Source: Comamonadaceae bacterium UBA2334 (GTDB lineage: Bacteria; Pseudomonadota; Gammaproteobacteria; Burkholderiales; Burkholderiaceae_C). From it: a DNA stretch of 64,000 bases. The notes beneath the pieces are model-generated. The model was not told the DNA's origin. It worked only from the letters and a program-made list of their open reading frames with translations, and ran no database searches. The position numbers were made by a program, and so were the translations under genes. The stretch covers positions 56,609 through 120,608 of the forward strand of contig DDUQ01000142.1 in assembly GCA_002344885.1 (NCBI GenBank), in the 5' to 3' direction. This document shows positions 53,279 through 62,502 of the stretch, in pieces; the stretch's first letter is position 1; every line of letters starts with the position of its first letter.

Positions 53279-54691
53279 ATGGCTGCATTCAAAGAAGTTC
53301 CCGCCGACGCACCTGCCGGCGAAAAGCTGTTGAACTGGGTTGACAACCGGTTCCCGCTCTCCAAGCTCTACAAAGAGCATCTGTCCGAGTACTACGCACC
53401 GAAGAACTTCAACTTCTGGTATTTCTTCGGTTCGCTGGCATTGTTGGTGCTGGTCATCCAGATCGTCACCGGTATTTTCCTGGTGATGCACTACAAACCA
53501 GACGCCAACGTGGCGTTTGCGTCTGTCGAGTACATCATGCGTGATGTGCCATGGGGCTGGTTGATCCGTTACATGCACTCCACAGGTGCATCGGCATTTT
53601 TTGTCGTGGTGTACCTGCACATGTACCGTGGCCTGATCTACGGCAGCTACCGCAAGCCCCGTGAACTGGTCTGGATCTTCGGTTGCGCCATCTTCCTGGT
53701 GCTGATGGCCGAAGCATTCATGGGTTACCTGTTGCCCTGGGGCCAGATGAGCTACTGGGGTGCCCAGGTGATTGTCAACCTGTTCTCAGCCATTCCCCTG
53801 ATCGGCCCTGATCTGGCCATCCTGATCCGTGGTGACTTTGTGGTGGGTGATGCCACCCTCAACCGCTTCTTCTCATTCCACGTGATTGCGGTGCCGCTGG
53901 TGCTGTTGGGTCTGGTGGTTGCGCACATCATTGCCCTGCACGAAGTGGGCTCCAACAACCCGGACGGCGTGGAGATCAAGGCGGGGCCGAAAGGGAACCA
54001 GTGGTCTTCCACTGCGCCGGCAGACGGCATTCCTTTCCACCCCTACTACAGCGTGCACGACCTGCTGGGTGTATCGGTGTTCCTGATGGCTTTCTCTGCC
54101 ATTGTGTTCTTCGCACCTGAACTCGGCGGTTACTTCCTCGAATACAACAACTTTATTCCGGCCGACCCGCTGAAGACGCCGTTGCACATTGCACCCGTCT
54201 GGTACTTCACACCTTACTACTCCATGCTGCGTGCGGTGACCAGCCAGTTCATGTACGTGTTGGTTGCAGTGGTGCTGTTGGGTGCTGTGCTGGGCGTCAC
54301 CAAGTTCAAGATGCCTGCGCCCTTGAAGGTGGGCGTTTTGGGTGCTGCAGTGGTGGCAGTTGCGCTGATGCTGTCCATCGATGCCAAATTCTGGGGTGTG
54401 GTGGTCATGGGTGGCGCTGTCATCATCATGTTCTTCCTGCCGTGGCTGGACTACAGCGAGGCCAAGTCCATTCGCTATCGCCCCAGCTGGAACAAATGGC
54501 TGTACGCCGTGTTTGTGATCAACTTCTTCGTGTTGGGTTATTTGGGCGTCAAGCCGCCGAGCCCCACAGGTGAACTGGTTTCCCAGGTGGGCACACTGTT
54601 CTACTTTGGCTTCTTCCTGCTGATGCCTTGGTGGAGCCGCATTGGCAAGTGCAAGCCAGTGCCCGCACGTGTCACGTTTGCAGCCCACTGA
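53279..54691 (+). CDS. petB: Cytochrome b of the bc1 complex
   Basis: Full-length cytochrome b (470 aa; one chain, not split b6/IV). Eight or more membrane helices; helix B with the first heme histidines in the segment WLIRYMHSTGASAFFVVVYLH (quoted in part: RYMHSTGASAFF) and helix D with FFSFHVIAVPLVLLGLVVAH (second pair). GYLLPWGQMSYWGAQVI and the PEWY-type loop (here APVWYFTPYYSMLRA) form the quinol-oxidation site; note PVWY in place of the PEWY of many species. 40 bases after petA. Confidence 0.97.
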   Translation: MAAFKEVPADAPAGEKLLNWVDNRFPLSKLYKEHLSEYYAPKNFNFWYFFGSLALLVLVIQIVTGIFLVMHYKPDANVAFASVEYIMRDVPWGWLIRYMHSTGASAFFVVVYLHMYRGLIYGSYRKPRELVWIFGCAIFLVLMAEAFMGYLLPWGQMSYWGAQVIVNLFSAIPLIGPDLAILIRGDFVVGDATLNRFFSFHVIAVPLVLLGLVVAHIIALHEVGSNNPDGVEIKAGPKGNQWSSTAPADGIPFHPYYSVHDLLGVSVFLMAFSAIVFFAPELGGYFLEYNNFIPADPLKTPLHIAPVWYFTPYYSMLRAVTSQFMYVLVAVVLLGAVLGVTKFKMPAPLKVGVLGAAVVAVALMLSIDAKFWGVVVMGGAVIIMFFLPWLDYSEAKSIRYRPSWNKWLYAVFVINFFVLGYLGVKPPSPTGELVSQVGTLFYFGFFLLMPWWSRIGKCKPVPARVTFAAH

Positions 54692-54711
54692 AAGCGATGT
54701 GGAGTAACCTC

Positions 54712-55467
54712 ATGAAAAGAATCATCACAGCAATCAGTCTGGTCTTTGCATTGGTCGGTGGTGCGCAAGCTGCTGGCGGCGATGTCCAACTCGACAAAGC
54801 GCCTGACCGTTCCCATGACATGGCTGCGTTGCAAAACGGTGCAAAACTGTTTGTCAACTACTGTGTCAGCTGCCACTCCGCTGGCTTTATGCGGTACAAC
54901 CGCATGCGCGATTTGGGTTTGACCGAGGCACAGATCAAAGAGAACCTCATGTTCACCACTGACAAGGTGGGTGATGTCATGAAGGCAGCGATCAATCCCC
55001 TTCAAGCAAAAGAGTGGTTCGGTGCCAATCCGCCCGACCTGACATTGGTCGCTCGCTCACGCGCAAGCCACAGCGGCACGGGTGCAGACTACCTCTACAC
55101 CTACATGCGGACCTACTACCGCGATGAAACCAAGCCGACTGGCTGGAACAACCTGGCGTTTCCGAGCGTTGGTATGCCGCACGTCTTGTGGGAACTTCAA
55201 GGTGAGCGCCGTCCTATTTTGGAAACGACCAAAGTCAATGGTCAGGAAGTTCAGACCCTGAAGGGCTGGGAACAAGTCAAGCCCGGTACGATGTCCCCTG
55301 CCGAATACGACCAGGCCATTGGCGACTTGGTGGGTTTCATGCAGTGGATGGCTGAGCCCGTTCAAAATACCCGCAAGCAGTTGGGTATGTGGGTATTGGC
55401 ATTCCTGGCCGTTTTCACCGTCATCGCCTGGAAGCTGAACGCAGCTTATTGGAAAGACGTGAAGTAA
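54712..55467 (+). CDS. petC: Cytochrome c1
   Basis: Cytochrome c1 (251 aa): Sec signal (residues 1-20, ending AQA), heme c site CVSCH at 51-55, a distal Met ligand probably in GMPHVLWELQG, and one C-terminal membrane anchor (about 222-240, MWVLAFLAVFTVIAWKL). Start ATG at 54712 follows GGAGTAACCTC; an open frame upstream belongs to the petB end. A strong terminator closes the petABC operon. Confidence 0.97.
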   Translation: MKRIITAISLVFALVGGAQAAGGDVQLDKAPDRSHDMAALQNGAKLFVNYCVSCHSAGFMRYNRMRDLGLTEAQIKENLMFTTDKVGDVMKAAINPLQAKEWFGANPPDLTLVARSRASHSGTGADYLYTYMRTYYRDETKPTGWNNLAFPSVGMPHVLWELQGERRPILETTKVNGQEVQTLKGWEQVKPGTMSPAEYDQAIGDLVGFMQWMAEPVQNTRKQLGMWVLAFLAVFTVIAWKLNAAYWKDVK

Positions 55468-55503
55468 GATTTGTCAGGTGCCTTCAGGCATCTGGCCCCA
55501 AAC

Positions 55504-55540
55504 AGTGGCGTTGCGGGTTTACCGCGTCGCCACTTTTTTT
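55504..55540 (+). terminator. Rho-independent terminator of petABC
   Basis: Stem AGTGGCG (55504-55510) / CGCCACT (55528-55534) with an inner GCGG/CCGC stem, followed by seven T. It separates petABC from sspA. Confidence 0.92.
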
Positions 55541-55558
55541 CTTTGAGGATTCATAGAC

Positions 55559-56170
55559 ATGATGGTTCTGTACTCAGGCACAACTTGCCCCTTCTCTCAC
55601 CGCTGCCGTTTTGTGCTGTTTGAAAAAGGCATGGATTTTGAGATTCGGGACGTTGATCTGTTCAACAAGCCGGAAGATATCGCGGTCATGAACCCGTATG
55701 GTCAGGTGCCCATCCTCGTTGAACGCGATCTGATTTTGTACGAGTCGAACATCATCAACGAGTACATCGACGAGCGGTTTCCTCATCCACAGTTGATGCC
55801 GGGTGACCCGGTAGACCGTGCACGTGTTCGGTTGTTTCTGCTCAATTTCGAAAAGGAATTGTTTGCGCACGTGTCAGTGTTGGAGACTCGGGCCAACAAG
55901 GGCAATGAAAAGGCCATGGAAAAGGCACGGGCCTACATACGCGACCGCCTGACGCAATTGGCCCCGGTGTTCCTGAAGAACAAGTTCATGCTGGGCGACA
56001 CGTTCTCGATGCTCGACGTGGCCATTGCACCTCTGCTCTGGCGTCTGGATTTCTATGGCATAGAACTCAGCAAAAATGCAGCTCCTCTGCTGAAGTATGC
56101 CGAGCGTATCTTTTCGCGTCCTGCGTACATCGAAGCATTGACGCCCTCAGAAAAAGTGATGCGCAAGTAA
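55559..56170 (+). CDS. sspA: Stringent starvation protein A
   Basis: SspA (203 aa) has a glutathione-S-transferase fold but acts as an RNA-polymerase-associated regulator in stationary phase and stress. N-terminal thioredoxin-like part with GTTCPFSHRCRFVLFEKGMD and NPYGQVPILVERDLILYES; C-terminal helical part with MLGDTFSMLDVAIAPLLWRL. Two adjacent ATG codons (55559, 55562) are both possible starts, after TTGAGGATTC. Followed by sspB after 22 bases. Confidence 0.95.
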   Translation: MMVLYSGTTCPFSHRCRFVLFEKGMDFEIRDVDLFNKPEDIAVMNPYGQVPILVERDLILYESNIINEYIDERFPHPQLMPGDPVDRARVRLFLLNFEKELFAHVSVLETRANKGNEKAMEKARAYIRDRLTQLAPVFLKNKFMLGDTFSMLDVAIAPLLWRLDFYGIELSKNAAPLLKYAERIFSRPAYIEALTPSEKVMRK

Positions 56171-56192
56171 CCCTTGCCACTGTGTGACCACC

Positions 56193-56693
56193 ATGAGCGA
56201 CTTGCCCTCCACACGCCCGTATTTGCTTCGCGCCATGCATCAGTGGTGTGAAGACAATGGCTTCACTGCGTACATCGCTGTTGCGGTAGACGATTCAGTC
56301 AGAGTGCCGCGACAGCACGTGGTGGACGGTGAAATTGTGCTCAACATCAGTTCCGATGCAACCGGTGCCCTGGTGATGGGCAATGACGCCATCGAGTTCA
56401 AAGCCCGATTTGGTGGCATTCCACAGAATATTTTTGTGCCGGTCGGACGGGTGCAGGCGATTTACGCGCGCGAGAATGGGCAGGGGATGGCATTTCCGGT
56501 TGAAGCCACGCCGTCGGTCTCGGTCGACGCGGCAATTGAACATACCGATAGCAAGGGTGGTCTGGCATTGGTAGTCGGTGGCGAAAGCGGTGCTGTTACT
56601 GACAGCAATTTGCCCGACGCTGCCGATGATGGTACGGCAGAGGAAGATAATATTTCCAAACCTCCGAGGCCAACCCTCACGAGAATAAAGTAG
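56193..56693 (+). CDS. sspB: ClpXP adaptor SspB
   Basis: SspB (166 aa) brings ssrA-tagged proteins to ClpXP. N-terminal substrate-binding domain (about 1-110): STRPYLLRAMHQWCEDNGFT, VVDGEIVLNISSDATGALVMG and ARFGGIPQNIFVPVGRVQAIYARE in part. A flexible acidic linker follows, and the very C-terminus PPRPTLTRIK is the ClpX-binding XB motif (LTRIK-type), so the protein is complete. I choose ATG 56193; a GTG at 56184 in frame is less likely. Confidence 0.95.
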   Translation: MSDLPSTRPYLLRAMHQWCEDNGFTAYIAVAVDDSVRVPRQHVVDGEIVLNISSDATGALVMGNDAIEFKARFGGIPQNIFVPVGRVQAIYARENGQGMAFPVEATPSVSVDAAIEHTDSKGGLALVVGGESGAVTDSNLPDAADDGTAEEDNISKPPRPTLTRIK

Positions 56694-56706
56694 AATCAAG
56701 GGCGTT

Positions 56707-56782
56707 GCCGCTTTAGCTCAGTTGGTAGAGCAACCGCCTTGTAAGCGGTAGGTCGTCAGTTCGAGTCCGACAAGCGGCACCA
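56707..56782 (+). tRNA. tRNA-Thr (anticodon UGU)
   Basis: A 76-base cloverleaf with encoded CCA: acceptor GCCGCTT / AAGCGGC, D-loop AGCTCAGTTGGTAGAGC, anticodon stem ACCGC / GCGGT with loop CTTGTAA (anticodon TGT, reads ACA), T-arm with GTTCGAGTC. Ends in ACCA. Confidence 0.97.
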
Positions 56783-56790
56783 TAACAAAT

Positions 56791-56809
56791 CTGCATTGTT
56801 GCAATGCAG
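56791..56809 (+). other. Hairpin between tRNA and terminator
   Basis: Perfect inverted repeat CTGCATTG-TTG-CAATGCAG directly after the tRNA; may be a 3'-processing element of the precursor. Confidence 0.5.
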
Positions 56810-56814
56810 CCCAA

Positions 56815-56845
56815 AACCCACTGTCCAAAAGACAGTGGGTTTTTT
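56815..56845 (+). terminator. Rho-independent terminator after tRNA-Thr
   Basis: Stem AACCCACTGTC (56815-56825) / GACAGTGGGTT (56831-56841), loop CAAAA, then T-run. Confidence 0.95.
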
Positions 56846-56906
56846 ATTGACGGTGTCCGTCAGGGGCGAGTTTTCGGTGCAGATTTGTCGGCCGACGTGC
56901 CAACGG

Positions 56907-57227
56907 TCATGCTGAGGGTTTGATGACTTTTACCCTGACCTTGGGCGTGTGCAAACCGTCTGCTGACAGGTGTTGTTCAATGTCCGGTATCACTTGTCTC
57001 AATTTGGCCGCGGTGGCTGAATTCGTGACCAGGAGGCACCAACCTCGATCATCGATAGGCCCGGGTTGTATGGAGCGACCGGCGTGTTTGGGCAGCAAAT
57101 GGGCAATGCGCTTGAAACGGGTTTGAGATTCGCCGATCATTGCGCCCAAACGCTGCATGGCTGGTGACTCACCGAGCGCATCATTGAGCGACAGCGCGGT
57201 TCGATTTCGGGGAGCGGCAGCTTTCAT
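56907..57227 (-). CDS. dciA: DciA-like DUF721 protein
   Basis: A 106-aa DUF721 protein. DciA proteins load the replicative helicase DnaB in bacteria that lack DnaC. The short form seen here has MQRLGAMIGESQTRFKRIAHLLP and CLLVTNSATAAKLRQVIPDI, the latter being the typical DUF721 strand-helix. The C-terminal tail is basic (KVRVKVIKPSA). Start ATG at 57227, which avoids overlap with the divergent M23 gene (ATG 57249). The place between secA/M23 and upstream genes is the usual Burkholderiales location. Function by homology only. Confidence 0.8.
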   Translation of the reverse strand: MKAAAPRNRTALSLNDALGESPAMQRLGAMIGESQTRFKRIAHLLPKHAGRSIQPGPIDDRGWCLLVTNSATAAKLRQVIPDIEQHLSADGLHTPKVRVKVIKPSA

Positions 57228-57248
57228 GACGCAGTTGACGAGGCCATC

Positions 57249-58217
57249 ATGCATTTGATTATCACTGACCCCTGGCTGGCCAGGAACAAGGCATTGCACC
57301 TGTCTGGATTGCAGCTGCTGGGGTTTTTTGTCACTGCCTCGGTGCTGCTGGTGTTTTTTTCCATGGCGGCATATCACTTGCTTTTCGTGCATGGTGCACG
57401 TCAGGGCTGGCCGGTGATCACCCCCATCGTGCGGCTGATCACGTCTCAGGAACGCCAAGGGCAGGAACGCTACATGCGTGAGAACTTGGACGCCTTGGCA
57501 CGCAGGCTGGGTGACATGCAAGCTCGGTTGATACAACTGGATGCCCTCGGTGAGCGGGTGTCTGCCCTTGCGGGCTTGGTGGCCGTCGACGACAAAAAGA
57601 AACCAGGTGCGGGTGGTCCGTTGGTTTTGCCGGAGACATGGTCGCTGGAGAACATGAATGCCACGCTGGATGTTTTGGAGAACGCGGCGACGCTCCAACA
57701 CGACGTCTTTTTGCACGCTGAAACCCGGTTGTTTGCGGAACGGATGAAAAAGCACATGTTGCCAACCGCGCCACCAGTGTTGGGCGTCGAGTCGGGATCA
57801 GGATTTGGATGGCGTCTGGATCCGCTCACTGGCCAACGTGCGCTTCACACCGGGCTTGATTTTTCGGCGGATGTCGGCACGCCCATCCTGGCCGCGGCAG
57901 GTGGTGTCGTGGTAACTCAAGAGTTCCATCCTGCTTATGGCAACATGGTCGAAATTGATCATGGCAACGAGTTGGTCACCCGGTATGCCCATGCGTCTAG
58001 GGTTTTGGTCAAGGTCGGGGACATCGTGAAACGGGGGCAATCCATTGCCTTGGTGGGTTCCAGTGGCCGATCGACTGGGCCTCATTTGCATTTTGAGGTT
58101 TGGCTGTCTGGTGTGGCACAAGATCCTCAATTGTTTCTGCGGTCTGCGGCTGACAACAGGCTCGCGGGTGCCAAGGTGCCTGCATTGATGCCCCGAGTTG
58201 CCGACGCAAAACGTTGA
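57249..58217 (+). CDS. Membrane-anchored M23 peptidase
   Basis: A 322-aa peptidoglycan hydrolase-type protein: N-terminal membrane helix (about 20-42, QLLGFFVTASVLLVFFSMAA), a coiled-coil-like region (about 75-165) and an LytM/M23 domain (about 185-300). The zinc ligands are in LHTGLDFSADVG (H, D) and GPHLHFEVW (HxH), all present, so the domain should be active and not a degenerate EnvC/NlpD-type activator. It probably cuts cross-links in the periplasm. Followed by a 269-base gap before secA. Confidence 0.92.
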   Translation: MHLIITDPWLARNKALHLSGLQLLGFFVTASVLLVFFSMAAYHLLFVHGARQGWPVITPIVRLITSQERQGQERYMRENLDALARRLGDMQARLIQLDALGERVSALAGLVAVDDKKKPGAGGPLVLPETWSLENMNATLDVLENAATLQHDVFLHAETRLFAERMKKHMLPTAPPVLGVESGSGFGWRLDPLTGQRALHTGLDFSADVGTPILAAAGGVVVTQEFHPAYGNMVEIDHGNELVTRYAHASRVLVKVGDIVKRGQSIALVGSSGRSTGPHLHFEVWLSGVAQDPQLFLRSAADNRLAGAKVPALMPRVADAKR

Positions 58218-58486
58218 GCCGCCAGGTTTGGCGTACTGAAATTGGGCTGAAAAGCACGGAGAACGGTGTGGTCCTGGGGCAGTAGGTGCGACCCAGCGCA
58301 TCAGTCACGCCTGTGGCACCGAACAGACCAATGGAGTCCACACAAGCGTTCGAATAGGGCGTTCATGTGCGGGGTTTAAAATATTTGGTTTGCCCCCAGT
58401 TACATGGGGTGTTTCTTGCCAAACTTCCCCGGGACGGTTCGCTTATCGATGTCGTGGGGCTGAACTCATTTTTTTGATTGCTTTTC
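58218..58486 (+). other. Leader region of secA without a gene
   Basis: No credible coding sequence or SecM-like arrest peptide is visible. An AT-rich TTTAAAATATTTGG (TAAAAT at 58377-58382) in GC-rich surroundings is a possible -10 region, with no good -35. A CCCC...GGGG inverted repeat follows at about 58393-58410. Confidence 0.4.
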
Positions 58487-61246
58487 ATGGCTACCAACAT
58501 CCTGACAAAAATATTCGGAAGCCGAAACGACCGTTTGCTCAAAACGTACCGAAAGACCGTTGCACAGGTCAACGGTTTGGAATCTGCCCTGGAAAAATTG
58601 TCGGACGATGAGTTGAGGGACAAGACCCGTTCATTCAAGGAGCGTCTGGCTGCTGGTCAAACCTTGGATGCGATCCTGCCGGAGGCTTTTGCTGTCGTTC
58701 GGGAAGGCAGCAAGCGTGTCATGAAGATGCGCCATTTCGACGTGCAATTGATCGGTGGATTGGCGTTGCACAACGGAAAAATTGCCGAAATGCGCACCGG
58801 TGAAGGCAAGACGCTCACCGCCACTCTGGCTGTATACCTGAATGCACTGACCGGCAACGGCGTGCATGTGGTCACCGTGAACGACTACCTTGCCCGACGC
58901 GATGCGGAATGGATGGGGCGGTTGTATGGTTTCCTCGGATTGACCGTGGGCATCAATTTGCCCCAACTGTCGCGTGAAGAAAAGCAAGCAGCCTATGCTG
59001 CCGACATCACCTACGGGACGAACAACGAGTTTGGTTTTGACTACCTGCGTGACAACATGGTCTATGAAAGCGTGGACCGGGTTCAGCGAAAACTGAATTA
59101 CGCTATCGTTGACGAGGTGGACTCCATCCTCATTGATGAAGCGCGCACACCGCTGATCATCAGTGGCCAGGCGGAGGACCATACACCGATGTACCTGGCG
59201 ATCAACGCCATCGCCCCTTTGCTGACCCGGCAGGAAGGTGAGGCGGATCCGCGTACCGGCGAGGGTGTCACCAAGCCGGGTGACTTCACGTTGGATGAGA
59301 AGTCACATCAGATATTCCTGACCGAGCAAGGTCATGAAACGGCTGAGCGATTGCTGGCCGGTGCAGGTTTGTTGCCAGAGGGTGCGTCGTTGTACGACCC
59401 CGCCAACATTTCCCTGATGCACCACCTGAATGCATCTTTGCGCGCCCATCACGTATATCACAAAGATCAGCACTATGTGGTGCAAGGTGGCGAGATCATC
59501 ATCGTGGATGAATTCACCGGTCGCCTGATGAGTGGTCGCCGCTGGAGCGATGGCTTGCACCAAGCCGTGGAAGCCAAGGAGCAGGTGCAGATCCAGGCTG
59601 AGAACCAGACTATGGCATCGATCACGTTCCAGAATTACTTCAGGCTGTACACCAAGCTCTCCGGCATGACGGGCACGGCAGACACGGAGGCTTACGAGTT
59701 TCAGGAAATCTATGGTCTTGAAACCGTTGTCATTCCGCCCAACCGCCCGAGCAAGCGGGATGATCAGTTGGATCGCGTTTACAAGACAACACCCGAAAAG
59801 TACAACGCAGCCATTGCCGATATCCGGGAGTGCTATGAGCGCGAACAACCGGTTCTGGTTGGCACGTCGTCCATCGAAAACTCCGAGATCATCTCTGGCT
59901 TGCTGGACAAGGCAGGATTGCCGCACCAGGTTTTGAACGCCAAGCAGCATGCACGTGAGGCGGACATCATCATTCAGGCGGGGCGACCCAAGATGATCAC
60001 CATTGCCACCAACATGGCCGGCAGGGGGACTGACATCGTATTGGGCGGCAACCTGGAAAAGCTCATTCAAGCGGTTCAGGCTGATGCCAGCCTGAGCGAT
60101 GCAGCGCGCGCAGCCAAAATCGAGGCGGTGAAGGCTCAATGGCCCGCCGACCATGAAAAAGTCAAAGCGCTGGGCGGTCTGCGCATCATTGCGACAGAAC
60201 GGCATGAATCTCGCCGGATTGATAACCAGTTGCGCGGCCGTTCAGGCCGACAGGGTGATCCGGGTTCCTCGCGTTTTTATTTGAGCCTCGATGATTCCTT
60301 GATGCGCATTTTTGCGGGTGATCGCGTGCGCGCCATCATGGATCGCCTGAAGATGCCCGAGGGTGAAGCCATTGAGGCGGGTATGGTGACCCGCAGCATC
60401 GAATCTGCGCAAAGGAAAGTCGAAGCGCGGAACTTTGACATCCGCAAGCAATTGCTGGAGTACGACGATGTCGCGAATGACCAGCGTAAGGTCATTTACC
60501 AGCAACGCAATGACATCCTGGATGCTGTCAACCTGCGTGCGCAGATCAGCGCGTTGCGTGAAGGCTGCTTCACGGATCTGGTGCATCAATATGTGCCGGC
60601 CGAAAGTGTGGAAGAGCAGTGGGATTTGCCTGGTTTGGAACGGGTCTTGAAAGAGGAGTGGGCTGTAGAGGTTGGGCTGGTCGAGTTGCTCGCCACGGCA
60701 GACAACCTCACCGACGAGGACATCTTGGCCAAAGTGCTGGCTGCGGCACACGCTGTGTTCGACGCCAAAGTGGAGCTGGTCGGAGAGGACAATTTCCTGG
60801 GCTTCCAGCGGATGGTGTTGTTGCAGAGCCTGGACAGCCACTGGCGTGACCATTTGAGTGCGCTCGACTACCTGCGCCAAGGCATCCACCTGCGTGGTTA
60901 TGCACAGAAGCAACCCAAGCAGGAATACAAACGTGAGGCCTTCGAGTTGTTCGGGCAGTTGCTTGACAGTGTCAAGAACGAAGTCACGAAGGTGTTGATG
61001 ACGGTTCGCGTCCAGTCGAGCGATCAGTTGTCGGATGCGGCTCAACAGATCGAGGAGCGCGCGGAGCAGATCAGCAACGTGACCTACTCCGCACCGACCG
61101 AGACGGGAGAAGTTGAAACAGTTGTGGATGCACAGACCGTCAGAAAGGCGACGCCTGCGGCAGCAGTTCCACGGGTGGGCCGCAATGACCCGTGCCCTTG
61201 TGGCAGCGGCCAGAAGTACAAGCATTGCCACGGCAAGCTGGCCTGA
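58487..61246 (+). CDS. secA: Preprotein translocase ATPase SecA
   Basis: SecA (919 aa) drives protein export through SecYEG. It starts MATNILTKIFGSRNDRLL; Walker A is MRTGEGKTLTATLA (about residue 103-116), Walker B DEVDSILIDEARTP, preprotein-binding domain at about 230-370, NBD2 with NMAGRGTDIVLGGNL and GRSGRQGDPGSSRFYLSLDD, and a C-terminal zinc-binding SEC-C motif (RNDPCPCGSGQKYKHCH) that binds SecB and lipids. Length normal for Betaproteobacteria. The ATG at 58487 is preferred; an ATG 9 bases upstream is in frame. Confidence 0.99.
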   Translation: MATNILTKIFGSRNDRLLKTYRKTVAQVNGLESALEKLSDDELRDKTRSFKERLAAGQTLDAILPEAFAVVREGSKRVMKMRHFDVQLIGGLALHNGKIAEMRTGEGKTLTATLAVYLNALTGNGVHVVTVNDYLARRDAEWMGRLYGFLGLTVGINLPQLSREEKQAAYAADITYGTNNEFGFDYLRDNMVYESVDRVQRKLNYAIVDEVDSILIDEARTPLIISGQAEDHTPMYLAINAIAPLLTRQEGEADPRTGEGVTKPGDFTLDEKSHQIFLTEQGHETAERLLAGAGLLPEGASLYDPANISLMHHLNASLRAHHVYHKDQHYVVQGGEIIIVDEFTGRLMSGRRWSDGLHQAVEAKEQVQIQAENQTMASITFQNYFRLYTKLSGMTGTADTEAYEFQEIYGLETVVIPPNRPSKRDDQLDRVYKTTPEKYNAAIADIRECYEREQPVLVGTSSIENSEIISGLLDKAGLPHQVLNAKQHAREADIIIQAGRPKMITIATNMAGRGTDIVLGGNLEKLIQAVQADASLSDAARAAKIEAVKAQWPADHEKVKALGGLRIIATERHESRRIDNQLRGRSGRQGDPGSSRFYLSLDDSLMRIFAGDRVRAIMDRLKMPEGEAIEAGMVTRSIESAQRKVEARNFDIRKQLLEYDDVANDQRKVIYQQRNDILDAVNLRAQISALREGCFTDLVHQYVPAESVEEQWDLPGLERVLKEEWAVEVGLVELLATADNLTDEDILAKVLAAAHAVFDAKVELVGEDNFLGFQRMVLLQSLDSHWRDHLSALDYLRQGIHLRGYAQKQPKQEYKREAFELFGQLLDSVKNEVTKVLMTVRVQSSDQLSDAAQQIEERAEQISNVTYSAPTETGEVETVVDAQTVRKATPAAAVPRVGRNDPCPCGSGQKYKHCHGKLA

Positions 61247-61272
61247 CCATTCACCATCTTTGAAGGACGACC

Positions 61273-62502
61273 ATGCCCGTCAATCTGCCCTTGCCCACAG
61301 CCGATGCACTTTTTCCTGTTCCCGGCCTGTCCTTGGGAATTGCTGAAGCAGGTGTGCGCAAGCAAAACCGCAAAGATCTGACAGTGATGTTGCTTGCGCC
61401 CGGCACAGCGGTGGGTGCGGTGTTCACGCGAAACAGGTTTTGTGCAGCGCCCGTCCAGGTGTGCCGCAATCATTTGGCATCTGGTCACGGTATCCGTGCG
61501 ATCGTGGTGAACACAGGTAACGCCAACGCGGGGACGGGTGAAGAAGGTTTGCGCCGGGCGCAGGCAACCTGTGCGGCGCTGGCCACCCGGTTGGGCCTCG
61601 AGCCACACCAGGTATTGCCGTTTTCGACGGGCGTGATCATGGAGCAATTGCCCTACGACAGGGTGATTGCAGGGCTGCCCGCTGCGCTGGCAGATGCCTG
61701 CGCAGAAAACTGGCTTCGCGCGGCCGAAGCCATCATGACCACCGACACACAGCCGAAAGCCGCCAGCAGACAGGTCGTCATAGGTGGTCAGACCGTGACC
61801 GTGACCGGCATTGCGAAGGGTGCAGGCATGATTCGCCCGAACATGGCGACCATGCTCGGTTTTGTGGCCACAGACGCCAATCTGGCCCCGGATTTGCTCC
61901 CAGCCCTGACAAAGGCATTGGCTGACCGATCCTTCAATCGGGTCACGGTGGACGGAGACACCTCTACCAACGATTCGTTTCTACTCATGGCGACCCGGCA
62001 GGCACAGCATCCGCAGATCACAGACATGACGACTGCCGAGGGTCAAGCTCTGGAGGCTGCCCTGCTCGAAGTGGCACAGTACCTCGCACATGCCATGGTG
62101 AGGGACGGGGAAGGGGCCACGAAGTTCATCAGCATTCAGGTGGACGGTGGCAAGACCCGGGACGAATGCCTCAAAGTTGCTTACGCAATCGCCCATTCGC
62201 CGCTTGTGAAGACAGCCTTTTTTGCCAGCGATCCCAACCTGGGACGCATTCTGGCCGCAGTGGGCTATGCAGGCATCGATGACCTTGACCAATCGCTGAT
62301 CGAGCTCTTTCTGGATGATGTACACGTCGCGACTCGCGGTGGGCGTCACCCGGCTTACCAGGAGCAGGACGGTGCCCGGGTGATGGCGCAAACGGAAATC
62401 AGGGTCCGGGTGGAGCTGGGTCGGGGCAGTTGGTCCGACACGGTCTGGACATGCGATTTCAGTCACGACTATGTGACCATCAACGCCGATTACAGATCAT
62501 GA
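61273..62502 (+). CDS. argJ: Bifunctional ornithine acetyltransferase / N-acetylglutamate synthase ArgJ
   Basis: ArgJ (409 aa) transfers acetyl from N-acetylornithine to glutamate (and may use acetyl-CoA) in arginine synthesis. It is an Ntn-type enzyme that self-cleaves before a Thr, seen in IRPNMATMLGF (around residue 190-200). Other blocks: NTGNANAGTGEEGL, TVDGDTSTNDSF and DPNLGRILAAVGYAG. GAAGGA precedes the ATG. The stop overlaps the next gene (ATGA). Whether it also has the first activity cannot be told from sequence. Confidence 0.97.
   Translation: MPVNLPLPTADALFPVPGLSLGIAEAGVRKQNRKDLTVMLLAPGTAVGAVFTRNRFCAAPVQVCRNHLASGHGIRAIVVNTGNANAGTGEEGLRRAQATCAALATRLGLEPHQVLPFSTGVIMEQLPYDRVIAGLPAALADACAENWLRAAEAIMTTDTQPKAASRQVVIGGQTVTVTGIAKGAGMIRPNMATMLGFVATDANLAPDLLPALTKALADRSFNRVTVDGDTSTNDSFLLMATRQAQHPQITDMTTAEGQALEAALLEVAQYLAHAMVRDGEGATKFISIQVDGGKTRDECLKVAYAIAHSPLVKTAFFASDPNLGRILAAVGYAGIDDLDQSLIELFLDDVHVATRGGRHPAYQEQDGARVMAQTEIRVRVELGRGSWSDTVWTCDFSHDYVTINADYRS

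Noticed and set aside
58218..58486. SecM-like or other regulatory peptide upstream of secA
   Set aside because: No open frame with signal peptide and arrest-like C-terminus is present on the plus strand.
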